A DNA stretch of 64,000 bases. Origin: Mucilaginibacter rigui (GTDB lineage Bacteria; Bacteroidota; Bacteroidia; Sphingobacteriales; Sphingobacteriaceae). This document shows, one piece after another, positions 1 to 7,691 of this stretch. The stretch is taken from the NCBI RefSeq assembly GCF_014773275.1, contig NZ_JACWMW010000001.1, positions 1 through 64,000 on the forward strand, in the 5' to 3' direction. Below the pieces are notes generated by a model. It saw only the letters and a list, made by a program, of their open reading frames with translations, did no database searches and was not told the DNA's origin. How positions within the stretch are numbered: the stretch's first letter is position 1; each line of letters opens with the position of its first letter. Position numbers and translations under genes: made by a program.

Positions 1-48
1 CCTTAAAACGCCCCCAAAACGTCCTTAAACGCCCTCGGACCTCACCGG

Positions 49-74
49 GTGTTCACGTTCACTGCCGTGAACAC
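49..74. promoter_or_regulatory. Perfect 9-bp dyad upstream of the RepA-like ATPase gene
   Basis: GTGTTCACG (49-57) and CGTGAACAC (66-74) are exact inverted complements around an 8-nt loop. It lies about 180 bp before the ATPase start and has no U-tract, so an operator or replication/recombination site is more likely than a terminator. The bound protein is unknown. Confidence 0.5.
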
Positions 75-144
75 TTGTCAATACCATCAATAGGCTTATT
101 ATCAGCTGTTTATTGTATGGGATACTGACAATGTTGCGCCACCA

Positions 145-194
145 TTTGTGTTGTTTACTATGAATATATTTGTATGTAAGGTACATCCTGTACC
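145..194 (+). promoter_or_regulatory. Candidate Bacteroidota promoter of the ATPase gene with a small dyad
   Basis: TTTG at 145-148 and TATATTTG at 165-172 match the -33 and -7 elements, but the 16-nt spacer is shorter than the usual 19-21. Just downstream, GGTAC (180-184) and GTACC (190-194) form a short dyad in the expected leader. The -7 box is convincing; the pair as a whole is tentative. Confidence 0.35.
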
Positions 195-254
195 ACTTGA
201 TAAGCAGGCCATTTCCGGCCCATTGTTTCATAACTCACAAATAATTCATACCAA

Positions 255-1328
255 ATGCCTGAAAACCACACCGCCGAACGCCCGGAATTTATCGAGAAGA
301 TCCGCGCGGAAGTAAGGGGCGTAAAATACCGCCCCGCTAAAAGACACAAACTTATTCCAAAACCTGCCGACCCGGAGGCGTGCCGATACCTGTTCTCGGT
401 TGCTACCGGTAAACGCTGGATGGAACTTGGCGAACGCCAACCCACTCCCAAAATGCTTTTTGGGGAACTTTGGCACGAGGGCGAGCTAAGCATCCTGTTT
501 GCCGATACCAACGTGGGTAAAAGCGTACTGGCAGTGCAAATTGGCAACAGCATAGCCTGTGGCAAACCTATTGCACCGTTTGCCATGGGTGCCGAACCCG
601 CCAACGTGCTGTATATCGACTTTGAACTTTCTACCAAACAGTTTTACCAGCGGTATACAGGTGCCGAAGGCGACCACCATTTTCCGTATGCGTTTTTACG
701 GGCGGAGTTTCGTCCTGATATTGCCATGAGCGACTCCTACAGTGATTACGACGAACAGATCATTGCCGGCATTGAGTATAAAATACGACTGACAAAGGCT
801 ACGGTGCTTATTATTGATAACATCAGCTGCCTGCGCGGCGGTATCGTAAACGCTTCTGTTGCGCTTAACCTGATCAAACACCTCAAGGCGCTTAAAGCCG
901 ATTACAACCTGTCTATCCTGGTGCTGGCCCATACGCCTAAACGCCGTAATCCCGGCTCGCCTATCTCTGCCGACGATATGCACGGCAGCAAGCTGCTCAT
1001 TAACCTGGCCGACAGCGCCTTCTCTATTGGTACAAGCGCCACCGACCCGCACCTGCGTTATCTTAAACAGATAAAACAGCGCAGCACCGCGCAGGTATAC
1101 GGCGAGGACAACGTTTGCCTTTGCCGCATTACAAAACCCGGTAATTTTTTGCAGATGCAATTTGAAGGTAACAGCCACGAACGACAGCATCTGCGTACCC
1201 GTGGGTTAAACCAGCATATATTAGCCCCAAAAGTAGCTGAACTGGTAGCCAATGGTTACAGCCAGCGCCAGATAAGTAAAGAACTTTGTGTTTCGGTGGG
1301 GTTGGTTAATAAGTTAATGCCCAAATGA
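255..1328 (+). CDS. AAA-family ATPase, RepA/DnaB-like, with C-terminal helix-turn-helix
   Basis: The product is 357 aa. A P-loop is visible at residues 83-90 (ADTNVGKS) after a charged N-terminal region, followed by a Walker B-like stretch (TVLIIDNISCL) and a RecA-fold segment with AHTPK. The last 35 residues (YSQRQISKELCVSVGLVNKL) read as a helix-turn-helix. The pattern fits RepA-like ATPases encoded on plasmids and integrative elements of Bacteroidota, where they act in replication or its control; that role is inferred from family. The gene is GC-richer than the restriction-modification genes that follow. No integrase, excisionase or relaxase gene is visible in the window, so the rest of any element would lie to the left. 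Confidence 0.7.
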   Translation: MPENHTAERPEFIEKIRAEVRGVKYRPAKRHKLIPKPADPEACRYLFSVATGKRWMELGERQPTPKMLFGELWHEGELSILFADTNVGKSVLAVQIGNSIACGKPIAPFAMGAEPANVLYIDFELSTKQFYQRYTGAEGDHHFPYAFLRAEFRPDIAMSDSYSDYDEQIIAGIEYKIRLTKATVLIIDNISCLRGGIVNASVALNLIKHLKALKADYNLSILVLAHTPKRRNPGSPISADDMHGSKLLINLADSAFSIGTSATDPHLRYLKQIKQRSTAQVYGEDNVCLCRITKPGNFLQMQFEGNSHERQHLRTRGLNQHILAPKVAELVANGYSQRQISKELCVSVGLVNKLMPK

Positions 1329-1397
1329 GCGGATGGCTATTTGATAGCGATACTATAATAATGAAGCCTCACCCTGAAGTAAGGCTCCTTTATAGCT

Positions 1398-2462
1398 TTA
1401 TTTTTTTTCTAAGCGGGCTACCGCGGTTAGCAGTGTTTCGGAATACTTATAGATTTCATCTAAGGATTGGATCTCATATTTAACCTCTTTCTTGGCTTCA
1501 TCCAAGACCACTAAATATTTCTTAACACCATCTAAATAAAGGCGGCTAATAGTTTTACGGTTATTGTCATCTAAAAGGATGGCAAAGTACGACTGTGCAT
1601 CCCTGTAAGTAATCCTTTTGGAATCTATATTTTGCCTCAATAAAGATTTAACGATATAAAAACCTTCCAGTTCTTCTTCTGTGGTAACAATAAGTGATGC
1701 CGGTTCTGCGTTTGCTTCTAATTTTACGGCTTCTGCAACTTCAATTTGTTTTTCTTGATTGAGTGCAGATTTAAGGCGTTCATTTATGGCGTCACTTATC
1801 AGCAGGTTAAAAGAGCGTTTGATTATCGGGCCGAATTGCTCTTTAACCTTAGCCGTTAAAACACCTGAATATATCTGCTTGGTAAAAAACGAAACAAAGT
1901 TTTCTGAAGGCAGGATCATCTCTTTATTTAACAGCGTTTTTAACTCGTTAAGATATTTGAGCTCGCTTGCGGTATTAGTGATGCTTTCCACATCGAAGTA
2001 TGACTTATGGAATTTCTTAAGCTCTACTAATTCAGTTTCCTTAATCTCGGTAATGTTAAACTCAAGAAATGGCGTACTATCCATCTTGTTCTTTTCCTCT
2101 AAGTCGGTATAGAAACGATAGTTTAAACCGTTTGTTAAAAGCCCAAATTTTGCTTTGGTGGTATGGAAATAACGAAATAACTGTGAGTTATGAGGATCTA
2201 GTTTTTCCAGGTGATGTTTGCACTCAATTAAAATGGTGGGTTCACCATCTTGCATAATAGCATAATCAACTTTCTCGCCCTTTTTGATGCCAATGTCAGC
2301 TATAAATTCAGGGTTAACCTCAAAAGGATTAAACACATCATAGCCTAAAACTTGAATAAATGGCATGATCAATGCGTTTTTTGTAGCTTCTTCTGTTTTA
2401 AGCTGGGGTAGGATTTTTTCTACACGCGAAGCTAATTGCGTGATTTGGTCTTTAAAGTCCAT
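1398..2462 (-). CDS. HsdR N-terminal-domain nuclease protein (lone, Type I-like)
   Basis: The product is 354 aa. The first 90 residues match the HsdR N-terminal nuclease domain: TEEATKNALIMPFIQVLGYD, then D66 in VDYAIM and E80-C-K82 in ILIECKHH, the PD-(D/E)xK metal and catalytic residues. The rest lacks the helicase motor of a true HsdR, and no hsdM or hsdS is nearby, so this is a stand-alone nuclease-like protein. It is divergent from the methyltransferase gene with about 210 bp between starts. Base composition is AT-rich, like the restriction-modification genes beside it, suggesting joint acquisition. Substrate and role are unknown; defence is an inference. Confidence 0.7.
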   Translation of the reverse strand: MDFKDQITQLASRVEKILPQLKTEEATKNALIMPFIQVLGYDVFNPFEVNPEFIADIGIKKGEKVDYAIMQDGEPTILIECKHHLEKLDPHNSQLFRYFHTTKAKFGLLTNGLNYRFYTDLEEKNKMDSTPFLEFNITEIKETELVELKKFHKSYFDVESITNTASELKYLNELKTLLNKEMILPSENFVSFFTKQIYSGVLTAKVKEQFGPIIKRSFNLLISDAINERLKSALNQEKQIEVAEAVKLEANAEPASLIVTTEEELEGFYIVKSLLRQNIDSKRITYRDAQSYFAILLDDNNRKTISRLYLDGVKKYLVVLDEAKKEVKYEIQSLDEIYKYSETLLTAVARLEKK

Positions 2463-2623
2463 AATTTATTGTAATAAAGGTTATTAGGTTAGTTAGAACA
2501 ATATACAATAATATCAGGGTTTTATATAATTATATTTACTACTGTACATCTGAAGTTCGAGTAAGGGTAAAGTTTGGGGTACTCTAAGTGCAAATATTAT
2601 TCCTGTATAAAAACTAAAAATGT

Positions 2624-2654
2624 TTTGCAAATCATTTGAAATGATTTATATTCG
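2624..2654 (+). promoter_or_regulatory. Promoter of the methyltransferase gene, overlapping an inverted repeat
   Basis: TTTG (2624-2627), 19 nt, then TATATTCG (2647-2654) match the Bacteroidota -33/-7 consensus with one mismatch in the -7 box. A perfect 9-bp inverted repeat, AAATCATTT (2629-2637) and AAATGATTT (2639-2647), fills the spacer. Transcription would begin near 2660, only about 12 nt before the ATG at 2672. Confidence 0.55.
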
Positions 2655-2670
2655 CATACTATAATTAGCA
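2655..2670 (+). promoter_or_regulatory. Element shared with the controller-gene operator (candidate C-box half)
   Basis: CATACTATAATTAGCA here differs by one base from CATACTATGATTAGCA at 4829-4844 upstream of the controller gene. It sits on the expected transcription start and ends one base before the methyltransferase ATG, a position suited to repression. Only one half of the controller operator is present; the mirrored half is absent. Confidence 0.55.
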
Positions 2671-2671
2671 A

Positions 2672-3574
2672 ATGAATAAACTAGTGTTGGGCGATTGTTT
2701 AGACGAATTGAAAAAGGTTGAATCTAGTTCGGTTGATTTAGTGATAGCCGACCCTCCTTATTGGAAGGTTATAGGAGAAAAGTGGGATTATCAATGGCGA
2801 ACCGAGCATGACTATGTGAAATGGGCAAATACATGGATAGAGGAAGTTTCAAGAGTTTTAAGATTCGGAGGAACATTTTATCTATTTGGGTATTTTAGAA
2901 CGTTAGCATTGCTAGTTCCTTATTTTGAAAAAGCTGGACTTGAACTAAGGCAACAAATCTTAGTTGACAAAGGTATTAGGTCTGTTGGAGGACGAGCTAC
3001 CAGGAATTACAAATTATTTCCAAATACAACAGAAAGTATATTATTCATAATAAAAGACAATAAAAAATTTATTAAGCCATATTTAAAAGATTTTCAATCT
3101 AAAAAGAAACTAACTGCAAAAGAAATTAATGAAGCTTTAGGAGTTAAAAGTAATGGTGGGGGAATGTGGAGTATTTATACAGGAAAAAATGTATGTGAGC
3201 AGTTTCCTACTAAAGAATTGTGGATGAAGCTTCAAGGAGTGCTAGAGTTCGATTTAAATTATGAAAAAGTAGCTCAAACATTTAATCCACAAATGGGACT
3301 GACAGATGTTTGGAGGGATATTGATTTTTATAAAGAAGATAGAGTCCATCCAACTCAAAAGCCTTTACCTTTAATCAAAAGACTTATACAAGCAAGCAGT
3401 AACGAAGGTGATTTGGTTTTAGATCCTTTCGCCGGAAGTGGGTCGACCGTCATCGCTGCAAAACAACTTAATAGAAATTATCATGCTATTGAGATAGACG
3501 AACCTTATTTTAAAGAAATTAAACTGAGAATTGAAACGATTGATAGCCCACTTAAAGCGTTTCTCGCCGTCTAG
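2672..3574 (+). CDS. Type II DNA methyltransferase (N4/N6, beta-type order)
   Basis: The product is 300 aa. Motif IV DPPY is at residues 27-30 and the SAM-binding motif I DPFAGSGS at 251-258, so the order is catalytic motif, target-recognition region, SAM motif, as in beta-class N6-adenine or N4-cytosine methylases. DPPY (not SPPY) favours N6-adenine. The C-terminal HPTQKPLPLIKRLI segment is typical of the family. It converges on the endonuclease gene with a 23-bp overlap of the 3' ends. It would protect the host from the MamI-like enzyme. Composition is AT-rich, consistent with transfer. The recognition sequence cannot be read from the protein. Confidence 0.88.
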   Translation: MNKLVLGDCLDELKKVESSSVDLVIADPPYWKVIGEKWDYQWRTEHDYVKWANTWIEEVSRVLRFGGTFYLFGYFRTLALLVPYFEKAGLELRQQILVDKGIRSVGGRATRNYKLFPNTTESILFIIKDNKKFIKPYLKDFQSKKKLTAKEINEALGVKSNGGGMWSIYTGKNVCEQFPTKELWMKLQGVLEFDLNYEKVAQTFNPQMGLTDVWRDIDFYKEDRVHPTQKPLPLIKRLIQASSNEGDLVLDPFAGSGSTVIAAKQLNRNYHAIEIDEPYFKEIKLRIETIDSPLKAFLAV

Positions 3575-4574
3575 AATAAATAGCATTTGCTTCAGCTACA
3601 ATATCAGTATCGCGTAATTTTAAATAGTTTCTCGTTTCTTCATTGATAAATGGTATAGATTGTAATAATCTTTCTTTATCTAACCTTAATTGCCTAATTA
3701 TATTTTGTACATCATTATATGTGTAGCCATTTGTAATTTGCGGCTCTATTATTTCTTTAGGGGCTTCTTCAATAAGTTTTGTTAATTCAGTAGGTAAGAG
3801 AAGACTAGATGGCATCGATTCAGCCTGTATTGTTGCTCTGTCTGTTGCAGGTTCTATATAATGATCTATAACGATTTCAGGATTACTATTTGCGTTAGTT
3901 ACTACACAATTGAACACTTTTACCGGGTTACAAAGATAGAATTGATATGAGTAAGGCCAAAAGTTCTTAGGCGCAGGTGTTTTGTTAGGATTTCGTTTAA
4001 TATGTTCTAAAAATATTTTATTGTAATAGTTAGTCATAAGCGTCTTGAAATGCTTGTGTCTATCGTTATTATTCCAAATTTCAAATGCTTGAAATCTAAC
4101 TTTGTCAAAATCATTTGATCTAAAATTGGGATAATCGGCAAGAGTGAGAAAAACTCTATCAATTGTTTCAGTTAATAAACTTAATTCGGTCTCAGAACGG
4201 ATTCCAAACAGCCATTTGCTATCGTCCATTCGTTTAATATTGGTTGAATCGCACTGGGGACAATTAGTTTCTATTCGTAAAACTTTAGCACCACAATATT
4301 TACATGTGTCTAATTGATCAACCCTACTGCAAGATTTCACTTCAGTTCCATCTCTTAAATCATCACCTCTTGCTCCTGTTCGCGCGCCCTCGACTCCAGT
4401 TATTAAAGACGCTAAATGTTGCCCCGGATAACCAATTTTCATGTTTGGGGTTTGCTTGGTAACCTTTGACCATTCAAGAGCTTTTAATCTGGGTTGTAAG
4501 ACTAAATCTTGTAGGAGTTTCAAGATTTTGTTTTTATTATCGTCAATTGTAATTAACTTCTTATTAGGAACCAT
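3552..4574 (-). CDS. Type II restriction endonuclease, MamI-like
   Basis: The product is 340 aa. The N-terminal third holds GDDLRDGTEVKSC (70-82), where D71/D72 or D75 with E78-x-K80 form a PD-(D/E)xK-like active site, followed by a zinc-ribbon motif C91-x2-C94 and C105-x2-C108. This combination recalls the MamI restriction endonuclease family; I recognise it from memory and cannot confirm by search. The start overlaps the stop of the controller gene by 11 bp, so controller and nuclease are one minus-strand operon, and the 3' end overlaps that of the methyltransferase. Being next to a methylase and a controller supports the call even if the exact family is wrong. Confidence 0.65.
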   Translation of the reverse strand: MVPNKKLITIDDNKNKILKLLQDLVLQPRLKALEWSKVTKQTPNMKIGYPGQHLASLITGVEGARTGARGDDLRDGTEVKSCSRVDQLDTCKYCGAKVLRIETNCPQCDSTNIKRMDDSKWLFGIRSETELSLLTETIDRVFLTLADYPNFRSNDFDKVRFQAFEIWNNNDRHKHFKTLMTNYYNKIFLEHIKRNPNKTPAPKNFWPYSYQFYLCNPVKVFNCVVTNANSNPEIVIDHYIEPATDRATIQAESMPSSLLLPTELTKLIEEAPKEIIEPQITNGYTYNDVQNIIRQLRLDKERLLQSIPFINEETRNYLKLRDTDIVAEANAIYSRRRETL

Positions 4575-4782
4575 TGAAAAGATCTTTAATAGTTACATTC
4601 AGTGCGGCAGCAATTTTTTCAATATTAATTAGAGTTATATTTTTTTCAGCCCTCTCAATCATCCCTATGTAGGTGCGATGTAAATTCGCCTTAAATGATA
4701 ATTCATCTTGAGAAAGTCCATTTTTTTTTCTTAACTCTCTAACTCTTTCCCCAAAAGACTTTAATATTTTTTCTTTGCTCAT
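4564..4782 (-). CDS. Controller (C) protein, XRE-type helix-turn-helix
   Basis: The product is 72 aa and almost wholly one XRE/Cro helix-turn-helix: FGERVRELRKKNGLSQDELS, then RTYIGMIERAEKNITLINIE. This is the size and sequence style of Type II restriction-modification controller proteins, which delay nuclease expression until methylation is established. It is the first gene of the C-R operon and overlaps the nuclease start by 11 bp. The start (MSKEKILK) follows a dyad at 4802-4843, its likely autoregulatory operator, and the same half-site recurs before the methyltransferase gene. The binding itself is inferred. Confidence 0.85.
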   Translation of the reverse strand: MSKEKILKSFGERVRELRKKNGLSQDELSFKANLHRTYIGMIERAEKNITLINIEKIAAALNVTIKDLFNGS

Positions 4783-4801
4783 ACAGCTAAAATCAAGTAA
4801 A

Positions 4802-4844
4802 GCTATCTATAGTATGCATGTTAGGCAACATACTATGATTAGCA
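4802..4844 (-). promoter_or_regulatory. Controller-protein operator dyad
   Basis: ATAGTATG (4809-4816) and CATACTAT (4829-4836) are inverted around 12 nt. The symmetry extends outward as GCTA (4802-4805) and TAGC (4840-4843) with 3-nt gaps. The dyad ends 20 bp before the controller ATG. The right half plus flank (4829-4844) is 15/16 identical to 2655-2670. Confidence 0.6.
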
Positions 4845-4894
4845 TTTTACTGTATATCTGTTGTTCCAATACTTTCACCTACAGACGAACCTTA

Positions 4895-4964
4895 AACCCG
4901 ATAGCAGCGATACCGGCCCCGCGACTAAGGCCTCGCGCAGTATAAGCGGATAGCGGGGCTACCG
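4895..4964 (+). repeat. Dispersed GATAGC/AGCGG element, copy 1
   Basis: Shares ACCGGCC, CTAAGGCC, GCGCAGTAT and AGCGGATAGC blocks, in the same order and spacing, with 7182-7254 (reverse orientation) and 61015-61085. It begins AACCCGATAGCAGCG and ends near GCGGGGCT. Confidence 0.6.
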
Positions 4965-5082
4965 CATCCGAAGCACCACTACAGCACCTTTTCTTATGGT
5001 TCATTAGTTCACCGGTTCATTAGTTTAGTGGTGCATGCTTCATTAACCTTGCAAACGCGGTGCCCAACCACACAGTATAAAG

Positions 5083-5300
5083 GCGGCATAGCGTAACGCA
5101 CGGGCATCACAACACCTGCTAAAGCACTCACTCACAAAGTGCGTTACCAAGCCGCGACTTTTATTAACTGTTGTTTTGTTTTTTATTGGTGTTAATGAGC
5201 TCGCTATCGCTCGGTTCTTTTTCGTTCTTTTTCTTTTGAGAGAAAAGAAAAAGAACATCCACAGGCTTGGCGTACACTCACTACCATTCCTAACAAGGCA
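5083..5300 (+). repeat. Long intergenic direct repeat, copy A
   Basis: GCGGCATAGCGTAACGCA, CACCTGCTAAAGCACTCACT, AAGTGCGTTACCAAGCCGCG and GCGTACACTCACT recur in the same order at 5572-5730. This copy carries about 60 extra bases before the TTCTTTT/AAAAGAA hairpin. Confidence 0.7.
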
Positions 5301-5571
5301 CTATTGAATGGGGTGTACTTCAATTGTCGTTAGTCCGCTCATTGCCGCGGGGGCTACTTCTTTTGTCTTGATACAAAAGGAAGCAAAAACCGAACGTAGT
5401 GAGCTCATGAACACCAAAAACAAATAATAAGTGAATAAATCAAGACAGAAAAAAGCTTCCCCCCACAGGCCTTTACCCTTGGCCCGCTTTTCTGTCGGGC
5501 CTTTACCCGCGTTCGATACTTACAGGGTCACAAACATTACAAACGTACTGGCCTAACGACACCTTAAAAAT

Positions 5572-5730
5572 GCGGCATAGCGTAACGCATGGCAGCACGA
5601 CACCTGCTAAAGCACTCACTCACAAAGTGCGTTACCAAGCCGCGACTTTTCTTTGGTTACTTTCTTTTGGGAGAAAAGAAAGTGACAATCACAGGCTAGG
5701 CGTACACTCACTGCCTTTCCCAACGAGGAA
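5572..5730 (+). repeat. Long intergenic direct repeat, copy B
   Basis: Shorter copy of the 5083-5300 repeat. The TTTCTTTT/AAAAGAAA hairpin and the GGCGTACACTCACTGCC segment are preserved. The copies are diverged, so the duplication is not recent. Confidence 0.7.
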
Positions 5731-5752
5731 CTGAAAATAGGCTACCTGTCGA

Positions 5753-5784
5753 TCGAAGATTGCCACGCTACGCTCGCAATGACG
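5753..5784. repeat. Half copy of a CATTGCGAG-type palindromic repeat
   Basis: TCGAAGATTGCC then a CGCTACGCTCGCAATGACG-like arm matches the right half of the complete element at 60909-61002. The left half is missing. Confidence 0.6.
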
Positions 5785-5859
5785 CGTGGGATACCATTTG
5801 CATATCTGCACATCTAACCCTATCTTAACCACTCATAAACCATTATAAATTTTACCGTT

Positions 5860-7047
5860 ATGAAAATTGCTATGCTTGGCTCGGGCTTTATCGCGCGTTT
5901 CTATGCCGATTCGCTGATCGGGCACCGCAGGCTTGATGTGCTGCACGCGGTGTACAGCAGGGATATTGCCAAGGCCAAAACTTTTGCGCACGATTATAAA
6001 CTCCCCGTATATAGCGACAATATGGACGAGGTGGTGAACCACCCCGAGGTGGATGTGGTAGTGATATCGCTCCCAAACGATTTGCACCTTGCCGCTGTTG
6101 CCGCCTGCGCCAAAGCGGGTAAACACGTGCTGTGTACAAAACCGCTTGGTCGTACGGCTGATGAAGCCAAACAAATGCTGGATATGGTAGAGCAGGCAGG
6201 CGTAATGGGCGGCTACCTGGAGGACTTGTGTTACACCCCCAAGTTCAACAAAAGTTTGGCCAGCGTAAAAGCAGGCGCGTTGGGCCGCATACTGTGGGCA
6301 AAAAGCCGCGAGGCGCACCCCGGCCCGCACAGCAACTGGTTTTGGGATAAGGAGCAAAGCGGCGGCGGGGCCATTGTTGACCTGGGTTGCCACTGTATAG
6401 AAATTGCCCGCAACTATATAGGTAAGGAGGTAAGGCCGGTAGAGGTGATGTGCTGGGCGGCCACGCAGGTGCACCCTATTGATGCCGAAGACAATGCTAT
6501 AGGCATGGTGAAGTACGCCAACGGCGCTATCGGGCAGTTCGAGGTGAGTTGGTGTTTCCGCGGCGGTATGGACCTGCGCGACGAGGTGATGGGCACCGAG
6601 GGCACCATCTGGATCAACAACTTCCTGCGCACCGGGTTCGATATGTTCAGCACCGGCAAGGGCGGCGGCTACGTTGCCGAAAAGGCCGAGAGCAGCCAGG
6701 GCTGGCTTTTCCCCGTGGGCGACGAGGTGAACGAGCTGGGCTACAACCACATGTTTACCGACATGTTTGAAGCCATTGAGCAAAACCGCCCGCCTGCCGA
6801 AACTTTCTACGACGGCTACGTGGTGAACGCCATTATCGACGCCGCCTACGCATCCGCCAAAAGCGGCGCATGGGAACCCGTTAAAATTGACGACTGGCGC
6901 GGCAGCACCAACACCAAAATAGCCGCCGACTTTGCCAGTTTTAACGAGCAGTATTACTTAATAAAAGAAGAGATACTGCCCCACGGCGAACGCAAACTGA
7001 TACTAAAAGACAAAACCACCGGCGAGGTAGTGGTAAGAGATATTTAG
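5860..7047 (+). CDS. Gfo/Idh/MocA-family NAD(P)-dependent oxidoreductase
   Basis: The product is 395 aa. An N-terminal Rossmann fold shows MLGSGFIA at residues 5-12. The conserved E-K-P catalytic lysine motif reads C92-T93-K94-P95, keeping Lys and Pro but not Glu. VDLGCHCIEIAR (173-184) supplies the D174/H178 pair of the substrate site. Members oxidise or epimerise sugars, inositols or sugar acids; the substrate cannot be told here. There is no export signal. The gene stands alone between repeat-filled spacers, with the sugar isomerase-like gene 0.8 kb downstream. GC content is higher than in the preceding island. Confidence 0.85.
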   Translation: MKIAMLGSGFIARFYADSLIGHRRLDVLHAVYSRDIAKAKTFAHDYKLPVYSDNMDEVVNHPEVDVVVISLPNDLHLAAVAACAKAGKHVLCTKPLGRTADEAKQMLDMVEQAGVMGGYLEDLCYTPKFNKSLASVKAGALGRILWAKSREAHPGPHSNWFWDKEQSGGGAIVDLGCHCIEIARNYIGKEVRPVEVMCWAATQVHPIDAEDNAIGMVKYANGAIGQFEVSWCFRGGMDLRDEVMGTEGTIWINNFLRTGFDMFSTGKGGGYVAEKAESSQGWLFPVGDEVNELGYNHMFTDMFEAIEQNRPPAETFYDGYVVNAIIDAAYASAKSGAWEPVKIDDWRGSTNTKIAADFASFNEQYYLIKEEILPHGERKLILKDKTTGEVVVRDI

Positions 7048-7181
7048 GAGAGGAGAGAGTTAAGAGATCAAGAGTCAGGAATCAAGACGGGAAAAGTTGA
7101 TTGGGGTTGCAAAGGGGTATCCTTCGGGTCTTGACTCCTGCTTCTAAATATTTTGCCTTTCTACCATGGCGTTCCCCTTGG

Positions 7182-7254
7182 GCCGGGCTATCCGCTCATA
7201 CGCCTGCAGGCCTTAGGCGCAAGGGCCGGTACCCGCTTTTATCCCTAACGCGGG
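7182..7254 (-). repeat. Dispersed GATAGC/AGCGG element, copy 2 (reversed)
   Basis: Read on the minus strand it shows CGCGTTAGGGAT, GTACCGGCC, CTAAGGCCTGC, GTATGAGCGGATAGCCCGG. The order matches 61015-61085 and 4895-4964. It is the main content of the 325-bp gap between 7047 and 7373. Confidence 0.6.
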
Positions 7255-7278
7255 GTGGCGGCGAGTATTAATAAACTA

Positions 7279-7352
7279 TGTCATTTCGAACGAGCGATAG
7301 CGAGGAGAAATCTTCTACGCGCAGTAAGTAAACGCTTGCATTCGAAATGACG
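7279..7352. repeat. CATTTCGAA-type palindromic repeat, left flank of the GIY-YIG gene
   Basis: TCATTTCGAA (7281-7290) and TTCGAAATGA (7341-7350) are exact inverted ends, extending to GTC/GAC. Internal AGAAATCTTCTAC and AGTAAGTAAACGC match the element at 7692-7800. It ends 20 bp before the nuclease start. Confidence 0.8.
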
Positions 7353-7372
7353 GATCTTTTACTTCAAACATT

Positions 7373-7675
7373 ATGTGGAACTATAATTATTATGTTTATA
7401 TCACCACAAATCACTATAAAACAGTGTTATACATTGGTGTTACAAACGATCTAAGCAGACGATTGTACGAACACAAAGAGAATAAAGGGACAAGTAAATC
7501 GTTTAGCGGCAAATATTATTGCTACAATTTAGTTTACTACGAACACTTTTCGAACATAGAACATGCCATTGAACGTGAGAAGGAACTAAAGAAATGGCGA
7601 CGGGATAAAAAAGATGCGTTGATCACATCTGTAAACCCCGGATGGAAGTTTTTAAATAGCGAAATAAATGAATAA
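7373..7675 (+). CDS. GIY-YIG nuclease-family small protein
   Basis: The product is 100 aa, a single GIY-YIG domain: VYI at residues 8-10 stands for GIY, YIG at 20-22, then the catalytic Arg region TNDLSRRLYEHK (R30, H34) and AIEREKELKKW with E69 as the probable metal ligand. It is the short YhbQ/UPF0213-like type. The gene is bracketed by two related palindromic repeats ending 20 bp upstream and starting 16 bp downstream, and it separates two sugar-metabolism-type genes. It is more AT-rich than its neighbours. The family has DNA endonucleases with varied roles; a link to repeat mobility is my inference. Confidence 0.85.
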   Translation: MWNYNYYVYITTNHYKTVLYIGVTNDLSRRLYEHKENKGTSKSFSGKYYCYNLVYYEHFSNIEHAIEREKELKKWRRDKKDALITSVNPGWKFLNSEINE

Positions 7676-7691
7676 CACATAATAAAATACC

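Larger units (their letters stand above)
4845..5859. other. Gene-free repeat-rich stretch between the R-M island and the Gfo/Idh gene
   Basis: About 1 kb without a supportable gene. It contains a dispersed-repeat copy (4895-4964), GGTTCATTAG words (4998-5023) like those bounding the four-helix-bundle cassette at 44 kb, two direct copies of a longer repeat (5083-5300 and 5572-5730), a CTTTTGT/ACAAAAG hairpin (5360-5379), and half of a CATTGCGAG-type palindrome (5753-5784). Open frames here consist only of repeat sequence. Confidence 0.7.

Noticed and set aside
1365-1386. Terminator after the RepA-like ATPase gene
   Set aside because: The stem AGCCT/AGGCT is only 5 bp and the T-run starts some 13 bp later, too weak to call.
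1398-2462. Type I restriction system
   Set aside because: The protein has only the HsdR nuclease domain without a motor, and no hsdM or hsdS genes are nearby.
1-4850. A complete integrative element
   Set aside because: No integrase, excisionase, relaxase or att pair can be seen; only the right-hand part of a possible island is in the window.
5043-5258. Minus-strand open frame (71 aa) in the 1-kb spacer
   Set aside because: It consists of repeat sequence that recurs at 5572-5730, so the frame is a by-product of the repeat.
5833-6783. Long minus-strand open frame (316 aa) opposite the Gfo/Idh gene
   Set aside because: It is antisense to a gene with clear family motifs, has no recognisable domain, and its composition is the usual mirror of GC-rich coding DNA.
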